Source: Dasyornis broadbenti (Eukaryota > Chordata > Aves > Passeriformes > Dasyornithidae). From it: 64,000 nt of DNA. The position numbers were made by a program, and so were the translations under genes. The stretch's first letter is position 1. Every line of letters starts with the position of its first letter. The notes beneath the pieces were generated by a model that was not told the origin of the DNA, searched no databases, and was given only the letters and a program-made list of their open reading frames with translations. Shown here piece after piece: positions 13,901 through 27,004 of this stretch. The DNA is taken from positions 3,194,207-3,258,206 of the forward strand of contig VZRN01011461.1 of assembly GCA_013397935.1 (NCBI GenBank). The letters run 5' to 3'.

Positions 13901-15939
13901 GCGTACCCTGCTAGAATCAGAGAAGACGTTGAGTCAGGCAGGAGGTGGCCATTGAAGGCCTTACAAGATCAGCCTCTTTTCACTACAGAATGTTTTTGAA
14001 GAGCTCATGCCATTTCCAAATTCTCATTTGCAGAGGTATTTTCAGCACATGGAAATCTCTGCAAAGCTGCACTCAGGAGCCCTCCTCGGCCTGGGATAGC
14101 CCAGACAGATCTTTGTCACCAGCTGGAAAAGCCAATAATATATCAGTCCAGAGATTTTTATTGATACAAATCCTCTTCCAAGGTAATTTGTCTGGATCAA
14201 ACTTTGCCATGTCAATTTGTAAACTTAATTAACTGTGTTCTCAATAAAAGCCAAGATTACGAACATAATGATTAATTAGATCCTTTTAAGTAATGCAATG
14301 GTTGAATTAGCTAAATAAAAATAGTAGAGAAACTGGCAAGATAACACTCCACTGATGGATGGAGGTTTGTCCCACAAAAGCAAATGCAAGAAGCATTATG
14401 AATTAGCACCATAGAAATAACTACACCATTAATCATTGGAAGCATGTAAGTTATACACAGCTCCTTCACATATAAAGGCATAGCAATTGCAATATCTTAC
14501 CCCAGAAAGAAAGGAAGCTTTAGCCTCTCCATATGATGTCAGAATGTAAGAATTAAACTTCTAATCTCAGATAAGGAATCAGGGCCTACTAGCCTATATT
14601 TCTGAGATGCGACATTACATAGATGAAGATAATTCACTTTTTCCTCCCCCTCATATTTATGTGGGAGTAGCAGACTGTTAATTAACCAGCATTGCACATC
14701 AATACCAATTTATACTGTAATTTTTTAAAGCTGTTCTGATATCAAGCTATTTTTATCTGAATCCGGAATTATTGTTTACTTATGCATTTTTATAGTATGT
14801 TAATATATGAACACACACACAAAACAGCAATTCCAAACATTCTGTGCACCATCAGGAGCTCTGGGAATCACACAAACCCCGACCATTACAGCAAAAGTCC
14901 CAACAGATTCTTCCTTTCAAGAGTTCAGTGCACCAATGCTGATTTCTGTGAAACTCGTATCTGATACCAATTTCTCCCACACTCCTTTTAAAAGTTTTTT
15001 AAAAAAATTTTTACCGTCTTCCTGGAAAGCATTTTAAAAGCACCGAATATTATGTAGTTATTAGAAGAGTTTCTACTCCTTGGTCAGAATTTTACAGGTG
15101 CATTTGGACTCCAGTTTACAAAAGACAGGAAGAACCTTCTAAATGTTAAATACTTTGGAGTATTTAATCAAGCCATTGTATAGCTTAGCATTTATAAACC
15201 ACACTACAGTGGCAAAATGGCAGAACAGCTCTTCAGGTCTGCAAGTAACTGGTAGTAACCAAATGGAGTTAGAACTATTCTGTTTCTGCAATGACCTTGC
15301 AGGCATCATTGTTCATTCGTCCCTCTTTTCCCTTCCACCCTCCCTTTTCTCAACTTGGTTACTTTTTGGACTAAGAGCCTTTTTGATATGGGTACAATTA
15401 AACTAAGTGTTGTCTCCTAGCTAAATAAGACTTCAGCCTAGCTTAAGTTTTCTTCACAGCAAGCATAATGCAAATCAGAAGATAAAAAAGGACCAATTAC
15501 TTTCTACAGGAACGTAAGGCAAGTAATCCCCTTCATTATTTCCTTATTTTCTACCACTATACCTTGGACTAAAAGGTTTAGAGGAGTCATATTTCTCATG
15601 AGTTGATCTACAGTGGTGTCTTTGTTGAAGGAAGTTGTAGCACTTGGTTTTGTTCTAACTCAACCAAAGCATCATGTGAGTCACAGGGGGATGAATCTGG
15701 TTCCAGATGTTGGGGCCACTCATTGTCACAAGCAGCATTGTCTTTTCACTAATCGGTACTGATATTTACTGGCATTATTGTTATAGCACAACTATATGTT
15801 TAGAAGTCAAGTAAGTTTAGAAACTTAATTATGCATTTAACTCTGGAATAGCTGTGATAACAGCTAATAAATGGTGAGATGGAATTTCACAGGCAGAGCC
15901 TAAAATTATCATGGTCAAAAATGTGTGAAATAAACTGAC

Positions 15940-15960
15940 AAAAAAAAAAAAAACCAAAAA
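15940..15960. repeat. A-rich tract: (A)14 then CC and A7
   Basis: Fourteen A followed by cc and a further A run continuing just past the end. Simple low-complexity sequence. Confidence 0.9.
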
Positions 15961-18900
15961 AACCATAACCTCACAAATCTTTACATATTTAAAACTGCAG
16001 ATCTTTTTAGGAACAAAAAGAAAGTAAAACTATGTGTGCTACCTATTTTCTTTTATTCTCATGACAAAAACAGAACTGCAGCTGAGGAGCTGACTAACTC
16101 GATCATTTGCAATGAGTCACAATTAAATGGAGGCTGCCAGACTCAATTAACGTATCAGTTTAGTACAGATATCATTCTGTCAAACTGAAGGAAGAACTGG
16201 TTTTTTCAGGTCCCAGGAGTTTATTCCTTCTTCTAGAAAAAGCACACTGCATTCCAGCCTTCCACCACCTATTGCCACTGTCTAACAAACCAAAAGCCTA
16301 AAAGCTGCAGTCAATTAGGCCTACACACATTGAAAAATATGTTGGCCAAAAGTGGGCATAATAAAACACCAGCACCTCTGTCCAAAGTTACCTCAATGTA
16401 TTTTAAGATCTGACTAGCAGGGGATTTGTGTTTTCTGATGTGGTGGATTTGTTTGTTTTAAGCAACTGTGGTAAACAAATTAAGATTTATGTGAAGTATC
16501 AGACAGGCTCTTACAAATGAGCATCTAAGCATATTTTATTAAATTTAATAGGCATTGAACTAAAAGCTCAATGCCTTTGGAGGAAACTAGAGGGTTTTTT
16601 CCTCCTCCCCCTAGGTTTGAACTTGCAGTGAGATAGGGGACAAGGCAGGGCAGGAGCCCTGGAATCTCCTTCCCTGAAGGAACTGAGCTCCAGCACAGCA
16701 TTGGGGAAGGGGATCCAACCCATGACTGTGCCAGCATGAGGCAATGGGAATTGGAAGAGGCCACAGCAGTGGTTGCTACAGGGCTTCCCTTCATTCTCAG
16801 GCACAGCACAGGACTGATTTCCAATCAGCAATTTCCAGACCAGTCATCCAGGCAGAAGTCCTGTTCTTTGCCAAACAAAGGAAAGCTCATCCAGAATGTT
16901 GAAATCCACCTGTGATTTTCAGCTACAAAATACACTGCTCCATTTTCCTGCATCACTTTAAAATCTACAGCAGCCTGAGCACATTTATTCTCGTGAAATG
17001 TGGGGGGGAAAATCCCTCCTTTCCTAACCTCCTTTTTATTACAACAAACATTTTACAGAAGCTCAAGAATATCCCATCTAAAGAAAGGAGGAACTGCAAA
17101 ACAATCAGGCCCTAGCCCATTGAGAAGACAAACTTGCACTCATAACTCGCCCCATCAAGCATTTGATTCCACGCTCAGTCAGTTTTGCGTCAAGGACAAG
17201 AGAAAAATAAAGAAAGAGACATTCAGTTCTCTCCCAAGAAGGGGTGCGACAGGATTCTAAAGAAGCAGCAAAGCCATCTGCTGCCAAGATTATTTATTAA
17301 CTTCCCTTAAAGTGTAGTTGAGTCCCCTTTAAGGCAGATACACTCCTGTAATAAATTGATAATTTAGCCACCTAGCAGTACCTTTTCAGTAAACCTGGCA
17401 CAATCCCTACTCCTGAAGTGCAATGACTTGGGCTAAAAACTTCAAATAAAAACTCCCTCACAAAAATTATTATAGAGTTTTTGGTTTTTTTCCTTTTTCT
17501 CTTTAAATTTTGTTTTGGTTTTTTGTTTCTTTTTGACTGGGGAAGAAATAAAGGCTGTAGCTAACAGCATTATTGTGTTTACGCCCTTTGGCAAAGAAGA
17601 CACCAGCATTCCAGTGCCACTTCCCCTATTGCTTTCCACTGCCGTTCCTCCCAGCCATACAGACACACAGCTCTCTGCTTGCCTAGGACATCAGTACTGT
17701 AACCCTCTGTAAATAAGTACTGTGTGCCCCAGCTAATGGGCAGGCTCCAAAGCTCACAGCCAATTCACCATCTTTTGGTGGCTCTTGGAGCGCGTGCCTT
17801 CTGCCAACATTTGAACCCAATCCATTTAAGATCAGCTCTAGCTTAGCACAGAGGTCTCCCTGTTTGAGAACAGACATGAATTGCAAAGCTTCAATGCATT
17901 TGTAGTCAGTATTGAAAGAAAATCTGGGGAGAAAACCCCACCAAAACTCACAAATAAAAATATTTTAAGAATTCTTTGCAATCATTCTAAAGTGCTAGTT
18001 TATATTTATGAAATGTTAGGTGCTTTCAGTACACAGTCCTCAAATATATCAGCCCTAGGGAACCTCTTAATATCTAGAATACTCCTTATTTTTCATTAGG
18101 AAACAGATAAGCAATTCAGAACATTCTGATATTGCCCTGTCACAGCTGGGAAAAAATTTTTACATTAATTATTTCAATTTTCTGGCACTGTCTGCAGCAT
18201 TTTCTGCTTTGCTACAACAACAGAATTAAAGGACAAAAGAAAAACTATTCTTTCCAGCAGAATTTCATTCCAGACCACATTTTAAGACTCAAATGTTATG
18301 CACTCATGAAAGGAAAACAAAAATCTTTAATAACTCCATGGAAGTAGTCCCTGAAGGAATGAAACTTAGAAGACATGAATAGGTCATCTAAGGGAATTTC
18401 TTCATGTTTGAAACTAGAGAAATGTTGACAGCTGCAAGTATAGTGACAATGCACATTATCCAGTGATGGATTCACAAAGATACTTAGGCAGCTAGGAAAC
18501 CAGGGCCAGAAGCTGGGACTAAGCAGCCTCAGGATTGGCCTTCTAATTTTCTAACACTTTCTTTAGCAAGTTAACTTTGCAATCGAAGCTGAGCATCCTC
18601 AAATGTACCCTCATCTCACTGGCCTTGCACCTGGGGCTAGCAGATTCTTTTTAGCAGCTTTAGTTTTTAAGTCCTTCCTAAACTGCATAGAATTTGGAAA
18701 AAAAAATGTAGATGCTAAGTTGTGTGTTGCTCGGATAATATTGGGAACACTCCTAAAAAATACCTGTGCATGTTTAATGTCATTTTTCTTTTCCCTCCCC
18801 TGAGAGCACAACACAGACAGTTTCACTGCTTTTCCCTTTTATTTTGAAGAAGAAAAAAGAAACAACACAAAAACACTTAGAAAATGAGAAAGCAAAGCCT

Positions 18901-21147
18901 CTTTTTCTCTGGTAAAATAACGTCTCAGCATTTGCTGCCAGTAAAAGATTCATCTAAGACCTTGCACACAGTACGTGACCATACAAGTGGGCATGCAAAA
19001 AAAACACTGTAGGAATGACTGGAAATGTGAACAGGACCTGCCGTGTCTACCCACAAGCAGTGATTCAATGCAACATTTTTATATAATGACTATAACCAAA
19101 ATCAATTAGCTTTCCAGATTTTCTCCTGGTCTCCTATCATCATTCATACAACCAGCAGGCAATACCAACAGTAGCCAAACCCACTGCATGTGCTCTTCAC
19201 ACTGAAGCCTTCTTCAGGCTCACAGAAATGCAGCAAATACCTCCACCTGAGCAGATCCACTAAGTGATTAACACGAAGTCATTTAAGGAAGATACACAGC
19301 CGGAAATTAAGAAATATAAGGATGTTTCACTTTTTCAGATTGAAAGTCCATTTAACTCAGTCTCCTGCCTTTAGCAGTGGCCACAAACAGACCTTGATGC
19401 ACTTGCAGCTTCAAGTGCTTCCTTCACAGTGCCGGGCATTTATTCTAATAAAGACATGACATTTTAGACAGTTTATAAGAATTCCGTTTTCTGGGCCTGA
19501 CAACAAAATGGGGAATGCTTTATAAAACACAAAAGTGCAGCAGTTGGCAGCACATCCATCAGTGTCCGTCATGGTCGCTCTCTCTCAGGCCCTGGCGAGT
19601 TTCCAGAGCCCCAGCGCAAACAGGTCCCGTGCAGCTCAGGTGGGGAGGAGGGCTGCTCTGCTCTTCCTGCAGGCCCCAGCAAGTGCTGCTGCCAAAGAAA
19701 CCCACTCCATTAAATTTAATTTGCAAGAAGAAAAAAGACTATTTATGAGCAGTTTCTTTTCCTAGAATAAAGGAAATTTATTATATGGATGGAGCCAAAT
19801 CCAGTAGGATCTTGTTATCCAGATCTTCCATCACGGTCCAAAGCACCATGGAGTAATCATTAGCAATTCCAGTTTGCAGTGTTTTTATACATAAAAAATT
19901 TTATTTCTTGCTGGTTAGCAAGCAAACGACATCAGTCTGGAAATTTATTCAAAAGTTTAAACTTTAAACAATACTTGTTTTATTGCTGAGTCTTCTGTTG
20001 GGAAATCCTGACAGATATAAGTAATTCTTGGCCCATAGTGAATTCCAAATTAAGTTTATAGTGTGAAATTATTTTTCCTGGCAGTTATTGGTAACAGAGA
20101 TTCCACCAGCTTGCTCGTTAATATGTAATTTTAGTAGCATTCATATTTAAACAGTAGCACTGCTAATTCTGAATGTACATAGCAACAAATATCAGTAAAA
20201 TGACTGACTACTGCAAGTAAATAGTGGAGCATTAAGGACAGGTGCACTGCTTCTCACAGTGTCTCTGAAAGTGTTCTCATAGAATAAAAAACAAAAGTTT
20301 CAACTAAAAAGAGAAAGCAGGTTTTGAAGTGCAGACCTCTATTGCACATGAGGTTCAAAAGGGAAGCAAACAAACAGATACAACTCCTTGAATCAAAACA
20401 GTTCATCAGTGAGTATTTACACATATCATCAAAAGGCATCTGCAAATGTATGCAACAAGTTACTTTTCTTCTTCACTGGTTTTTCAGCTTTGTCCTGCCA
20501 CATTTGCCAAACAATGAAATTCAGACAAAAGCCTGTCTGTACCATAATTGTTTGCTTTCACATTTGGCTGGGTGCCATAAAAATCAGGTTATTATGTTAA
20601 TCACATACTCAACTGGCTTTTAGAATGATCAGCATTTTACCATCAAATATTTCAGTTTTATCTTGAAATTAGTTCCATTTCTTTTCAGTGATAAACTGGA
20701 AATACTTCAAACTAATTTCTTCTAAAGCATATAAAACAGTATATGGCATATAACCGAACACATATTAGCCAGTTCACAACAGGCTCAATGCCAGGCCTTA
20801 CTGACCGGTATGAAATGGGCAATTGTCTCTTTCAGCCAGTGGGTTTTCAGAAGATAGAAACAAAGACCTACACATGCAGGGGTTCCTTGGAGTTGTCAGG
20901 CATGTTGAAGTTAATACTTGGAGACTTTTAGAGGTATAAACAACAGATGAACTGCAATGTAGAGCTTTCCTTCCCTTCACCCATTGACTTAAAAAAAAAT
21001 TCTTTAACATTTCTGGAAGAAGGAAATTCAAATCTGAGTGCAATATCAGGTGCTGTTCACACATAGCAATAATAAAATATATTTCCTTTGACTACTTTCT
21101 CTTCCTCCTTCCTCCCAACATCTCGATAGGCAAATATGAAAAAAATC

Positions 21148-21183
21148 AAGTTTGAGAAAGAAAAAAGAAAAGAAGAAGAAGAC
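21148..21183. repeat. Purine-rich (GA/AAG) low-complexity tract
   Basis: An almost pure A/G stretch with AAG triplets near its end. Simple sequence only. Confidence 0.8.
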
Positions 21184-24100
21184 ACTGAAAAGCCTAGTAA
21201 AGTGATTTAGCAATTTAGCACAGCCAATCTGCCTGTATTATTATGAGCAAGTAACCAGAAATAGTCAGTTTTCCCCTAACCTTCACTGCTTCCTCAGGCT
21301 TTTCTACATGGTCACATCAAAGGGAATTAACACTTAAATACATTTGTATGATCATATCAATTCCCCACACAATTCACGCCATCTTTTGATCAGGATTATT
21401 CTCAGCATTATAGACAACATGGCATATATGAAGTTTTTCAGACCCTCAACATCATACTGTGTAATTGTTTGCTCACCCAATTGCCATGCAAAATCATGTC
21501 AGCTGGAAATAGCACTGATAAAAATATCATAAATCTGATTTAATAAAAAGACTTTCTTCCACTAGAGTAAGACTGGAACATTAACAAATAATTCCAGTGA
21601 TAACACTGCTGACATAAAATGCTGTGGGCTTCTGCTGGCACGTGGCAAGCTGTTAGATTACAGTGAACCACCCACAGACACTACAACCTCCACTACTCTA
21701 ACAAGCTGGAATTTCTCCATGTTTTTATGCTGTTGGTCTTCACCATATCTTAGAATACGATTCAGTGTATGGTTTTGTGTCCAGGTGAAGCACTGCAGCC
21801 TAGTCACTGCAGCATAGGACCAGAACTTAAATGACGGTCTCATTTCTGCTCTTTGATGTGTTTGATAGGTGACCTTAAGAAAATTCTTTGCAGTCGTTTG
21901 CAACAACAGGGACTCTCATGCTTCCTCTACTACAAATTGCTTTGATTTGAGATGGACTGGCTAAGAAATGTTCAAAGATTGCCATTTTGAGTGACGCGTG
22001 GCACCGGCAATGGGCAGATCTTGTAGTGCCAGGACAAAGTGTGACCTTCTGGCTGAAGGCAGACTGGGAAGAGAGAGTCTCTGTGTCCTGTGCTGCAATT
22101 ATCCTTGCAGGGTCTCCACAGAAAAATCTACGCAAGAATAAGGTGCTTTTCCAATTTATAAATGTACAGTTATTCTACTCTGCCCACACACGTTATCATT
22201 CTGAGAGCATAGGAAAAATGTCCTGAAGAAAAGCTTTTGGCTTCTGAGTGTTTGCTTTCCTGCACTCAGACCTTCCAAATCCAGGGCCTTGGAAGGCTTA
22301 TGCTCCAAACACTTGCCCTGCAGACACCACTGGCCCAGCCAGGCCTGTAAAAGATTGCCTGCCACAGGCTAATCGTCATTCACCACTGGAGACTGGCAAC
22401 ACCTCTCCTGCACTGCCACCGTCTCTGCAGAGCACAGCCACAGTCGCTGTGGGGCACTCCCTTCTCCCAGTGCAAAATCCCCATGAAGCAAACCTGGGCA
22501 TCTCAGCACACCTCAGCTTCCCGGATTGCATTTCATACCTCAACTGAAAGCACATGGGCAAATGCAACCACGGCTCCATTTTTGCCTCCACCAGTGCCAG
22601 AGTGTCAGGGGAGGGTGGGCAGCCAGCACATGGCCCAGCTCACGGCCCTGCTCTGAGCCAGGGGCAGGACATCAGCAGGAGATGGCTTCATTTGCTGTGG
22701 CAAGCACTTGGCACCGCTGGAGAATGACAAACAGTTGGATAAACAGTGCCAGCAAGAAATCCCATCGGAACACATCCAGCAGTGCTGATGTGCAGCTCTC
22801 AAAGAGCTGGAGCACACCACATCCCACAGCAAGGGAGACACCCATCCTGTCACCTCCCAGCACCGCAGGCAGACAATTCCCTGGCTCTGCAGCCTGGTAC
22901 GAGCTGCTGAAGTTCTCCAGAGGCAGAATGGATGCACTACTGTTAAAAGACAAATTAGGGAACAAACATATTTAAGATTCTTCCTTTAATTTTTCCTCTG
23001 AAAATCCATAATAAACTAGCAAAGGATTAAGATTTGGTGATTAGCACCTGAATGATAACAAGTTATTATTTTTGAGCCAAACAAGGATAGAGTATCATGG
23101 GTAATTTATAGTGGGTAATTAAGGTAATGAATACTTGAGAGTCTATCAAATAAATAGTCCCTAAAAGTATCATTTTAATAGGGGCATGATTATAGACAGC
23201 ACTAAAGAGGACTGAAACAGAAACAACGTACCTGTTTTAGACACATATTTAAAAGAGGCATGAATCTCATCACTTAAACTGTCATCTAAGTTCATCTTTG
23301 ATTAAGGCCTGTTCTTCTAAGTGTGTCTACATGGGCATATCTGCCATTAAATTACCTGATAAAACTATACCAGTATCACCACCTGTGTCAACATACTTTA
23401 GATGCTTCTTTCTTTGGCCTATCTTGCAACAAATGATATTACTGGAGGAAGAATGGGCTTCTCTGGTGTTTCACCCATGTACAGGTGAGCAGGTGGAGGG
23501 TTCCCCTCATAAGAGTTAGCCTGATTTTCTATCCTCATTGGAGCTTAAAGGCAATATTCCACCTTTCAATACAGAGAGAGTAAAAGAGTGCAAACATGGG
23601 CTAATGTTGCCAATACCAGGCCTCAGCAGGATTACAAAAGAGGTAAAGGCTGTTTAAAAAGTGTGTCCTGCCACAGAGCTGTTGTGTGTTGCAGCTCACA
23701 CTGAATCAAGCCAGTTGTGTTTCCTGTGTCCTCCATACCAGCGGGAGTCACTGACTCAGCTCTAATACCCAGCACGGGCAGCAACTCATCCCTCTGAATC
23801 CCTCTGGGTGCCTTGGACTCCAAAATGAAGCTGCAGGAATGGTGAGCTCTTCAGCCCAGCTCAGCAAGCCCAAACATTTTTGCTTTTTATAGTGCTCTTC
23901 AGCCAAGCTATGATTATTTCTTAGCACATCTTGAAAAGAGGGTCACTCTTCCTCCACACAGAATGAGGGGAAAGTACAGCTGCAGGGGACTAAAGAGCCA
24001 ACGGCATGACCAGGACCCAGCCTTGCACCTGAGCAAAGGAGAGGCAAGTCCCCAAGTCACTATGGCCACATTACCAAGCTCAGAATGATAAAAATAATCA

Positions 24101-26987
24101 GTAATGTGGGTTTTGCAAAGCTGCAGGATGTCCCCTGTAGTAGGACTGTATTTGGAAGTTAGAAGGTGATAACAGCTGAAGGTGGCAAGTTGTTCCATCT
24201 AGTCTATTCCTCCTGCTAAATTATAAAGTTGAAAAGGACAGGCTACATTGAAATCTCCCTAATGAAAAGCTAAATGCTCATAATATGGCATGCTTCACCT
24301 GGAGAGTCTTTATGTCCTGATTACTGAGAAAGCATTAATTGCATTGCTTTTCACAGGCAAGGTGAAACTTTAATATGTAATGAAGTGTGTCACAGTTAGA
24401 AGAAAACTCTGAGTAACAGAATGTCCCCTTGCACATGTGAAAGCTATGACCTCCTGAGGAACTGACTCCTTTGGTGAGGTTGCCCCATGCTGGAAACAGC
24501 CTGGGGGAAAGGGGCTTACAGTGTTTGGAAGCCAATCGTTGGATTAATTGCAGTTTTATGCAGGATGGTTTCACTCCTTCACTTATCTTTGTGCCTCAGT
24601 TTTATGTAACTGCTCAGATTGATGTCCAGCTTGGAGTTTGGTCATAACTGATGGTTTGGAAGGTTTCATACATGGAATTCCATCTCTGCTTCAATAAAAA
24701 TCTTGAGTTTGATGGGAAAATATGTGCTAAGCCTCTAAGGCAATATAATCCTGTTTTTTTATTGTAACTGTTGATTGATCAGAAAATTGGTGCTCCTCAC
24801 AAAATTTTCCCCTGCATTTGCACACTCCTGTGGTTTTAAAGATCTGATTTAAAATTTTGCATGCCTCTTTGAAAGCATAATGAAGTCTATAATTATCTAT
24901 TTTCTTCCAGGCAGTTCTCAAGTGTTGATGGATCCTCGCTATTACTTTCCTTAGAAATATAGAAGAAAATCCTTCTGCTAGGTTAGAAAAATACCTTATT
25001 CTTTCCTCACATAAGCACAAGCTATAATATTCAAAGTAATTTATTTCTGCGGAAAAAAATCATATGCTAGGAAAATAATTTAATAAGCTAAACAATTAAT
25101 CACTACCACAACCCTACCAATATTCTTTTCCAGCTGCTAATTAATATATTGCTGAACATATTTCAATTTGTTTCTGGAAAAAGTCCTGCAACTCCACTAT
25201 TTGCAGTCAACAGCAGCTCTGTCCTTCAAATGTCCATCTCGACACCAGAGGTCTCTTCGTCTCCTTGCTGTGCACTACACTGGGCAGCATTGTGAGTTTG
25301 ATTCCCAGAACCTTCTGGTCAGGTACTGAAATCCTCAGGTCGAATCAAACATAAATCTGTCAAACATAAGTTATCATAAGAAAAAAAAAGATTATATTTT
25401 ATTTTCTTCTCTAAGAGAAAGTATAAAGTAGCCTCAAGTAAGAAATATTCCTATAATTCAATGTTATGCTGTATATAAAGTGACTTTAATTTTGACAACG
25501 TAAGATAAAATGAGCCCCGCATTAAAACTCTGCTTAGGTTAAATATCAGTAATCCAATAGGATCAAGACAAAATCAGCAGTTTGCATTTTGGAAAGAAAG
25601 GATTCATGAGGATTCATATGACACACATATTTCAACAATTTCAACAAGAATTGTCCCAGTGTTAAATTTTAGCTGTTTTCCAGCTAAGTGTGGAAAGCAT
25701 TCCTTAGTTTAAGGCAGATTTTTTTCTTTCTTTGTTTAATAACAAATAAATTAGGAGGAAGCTTTTGTTTGCCTTCAGCTTGACAATTATATCACTGTTT
25801 TGCTGGAAATAAGAGCAGTTGGCATTTTCTTCATGCCAATATATGCGTGTGTGAGTTGAATTGTCTCTGAACTACACACAATGACAAGTTAGTCCTCATG
25901 CCAGAAAGCAATTAATGATTGCTCTGCAGCCAGGTTATTCCCAGGGGTGGGAGCCCCTATCATGGAGCCATGTGGCAGCTGCAGCATCTGCACAACGGAA
26001 AATCATCTCTGGGTAACTTCTTAGTCCTTTTAAGGAGAAGAGACCTGCCCTCTTGGAAATAAACCTCCTAATTTTATTAAAGAGAACCATCTTTCTAGCC
26101 ATATGGGGGAAAAAAAATCAAAATATAGGGTGTACTCAGAAGAAGACTGTAAATGGACTATTTGATTTTCCTAATGTTCTAAAGGATTTGAGGGCTAAGA
26201 CAACTTAACACTCTCATACAAAGTAGTTTTTTTGGCAGCTTTCTCTGTCTATTAGAGATTCCAAAACTTCCTCTGAATTCGAACTTACAAAATCGGCACA
26301 GAATGAAATTTTCCTAGAAGAGCAAAACCTATTGAGGTACCAGAGAAAACCACTGCAAACACCCAAATGTGCAACCATCATCTCCCACCTCTTTAGCAAT
26401 GTCACTCAGTTACATAAACATGCCATGCACACTGAATTTCACATCGCCAGTGCCACTTCAAGCATGCCATAACATCTCCCAGCCAAATATATCCACGGCT
26501 CCACTATGCATATACATACAACTCCAGTACACAGCTAATGAGATGCAATTATTCACAGCTGATAAGACTCTTGTTCTAAAACCCTCTACATGAAAGCAAA
26601 AAAAATTTGAGTTGCAGAGAGACTTTTCCCTTTCATCAGTGCTGTCAATTATAATTCCAACATTATGTAAGAAACAGGAGAAATTGGCTCAGATCTGGCT
26701 AAAGGTTAATACATGCAGCAGTTCAGGGAACTGGAGCAGAAGAATACTAATGGCTCCTGCACCTGGAACGCAGCTCCCCTCTTCATCCTAATTAACTTCT
26801 CCCCCATCAGTGCATTTACGATGCATTTGTGCCCAATGCATTTATGAAATAATGCAGGTCTTTGGCTTCAATCAGTCAAGTATAAGTCAAACAGGGGAAA
26901 CAGGGTGTTAACAAAAGACTAACCCTGTTATCACTACTTATTTGGCATAAAATAATATTGACAGCTCTTCCGCTTCTTCATCCCCAT

Positions 26988-27004
26988 AAAAAAAAAAAAA
27001 AAAA
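26988..27004. repeat. Homopolymer (A)17
   Basis: Seventeen A between ccccat and cccaac. No mobile-element body is recognised on either side. Confidence 0.95.

Noticed and set aside
22271..22296. Inverted repeat ccttccaa / ttggaagg
   Set aside because: Eight-base arms in intergenic DNA with no other structure nearby; expected by chance.
25285..25325. tRNA B-box-like string (gtgagtttgattccc)
   Set aside because: No matching A box, acceptor stem or anticodon arm could be made out.
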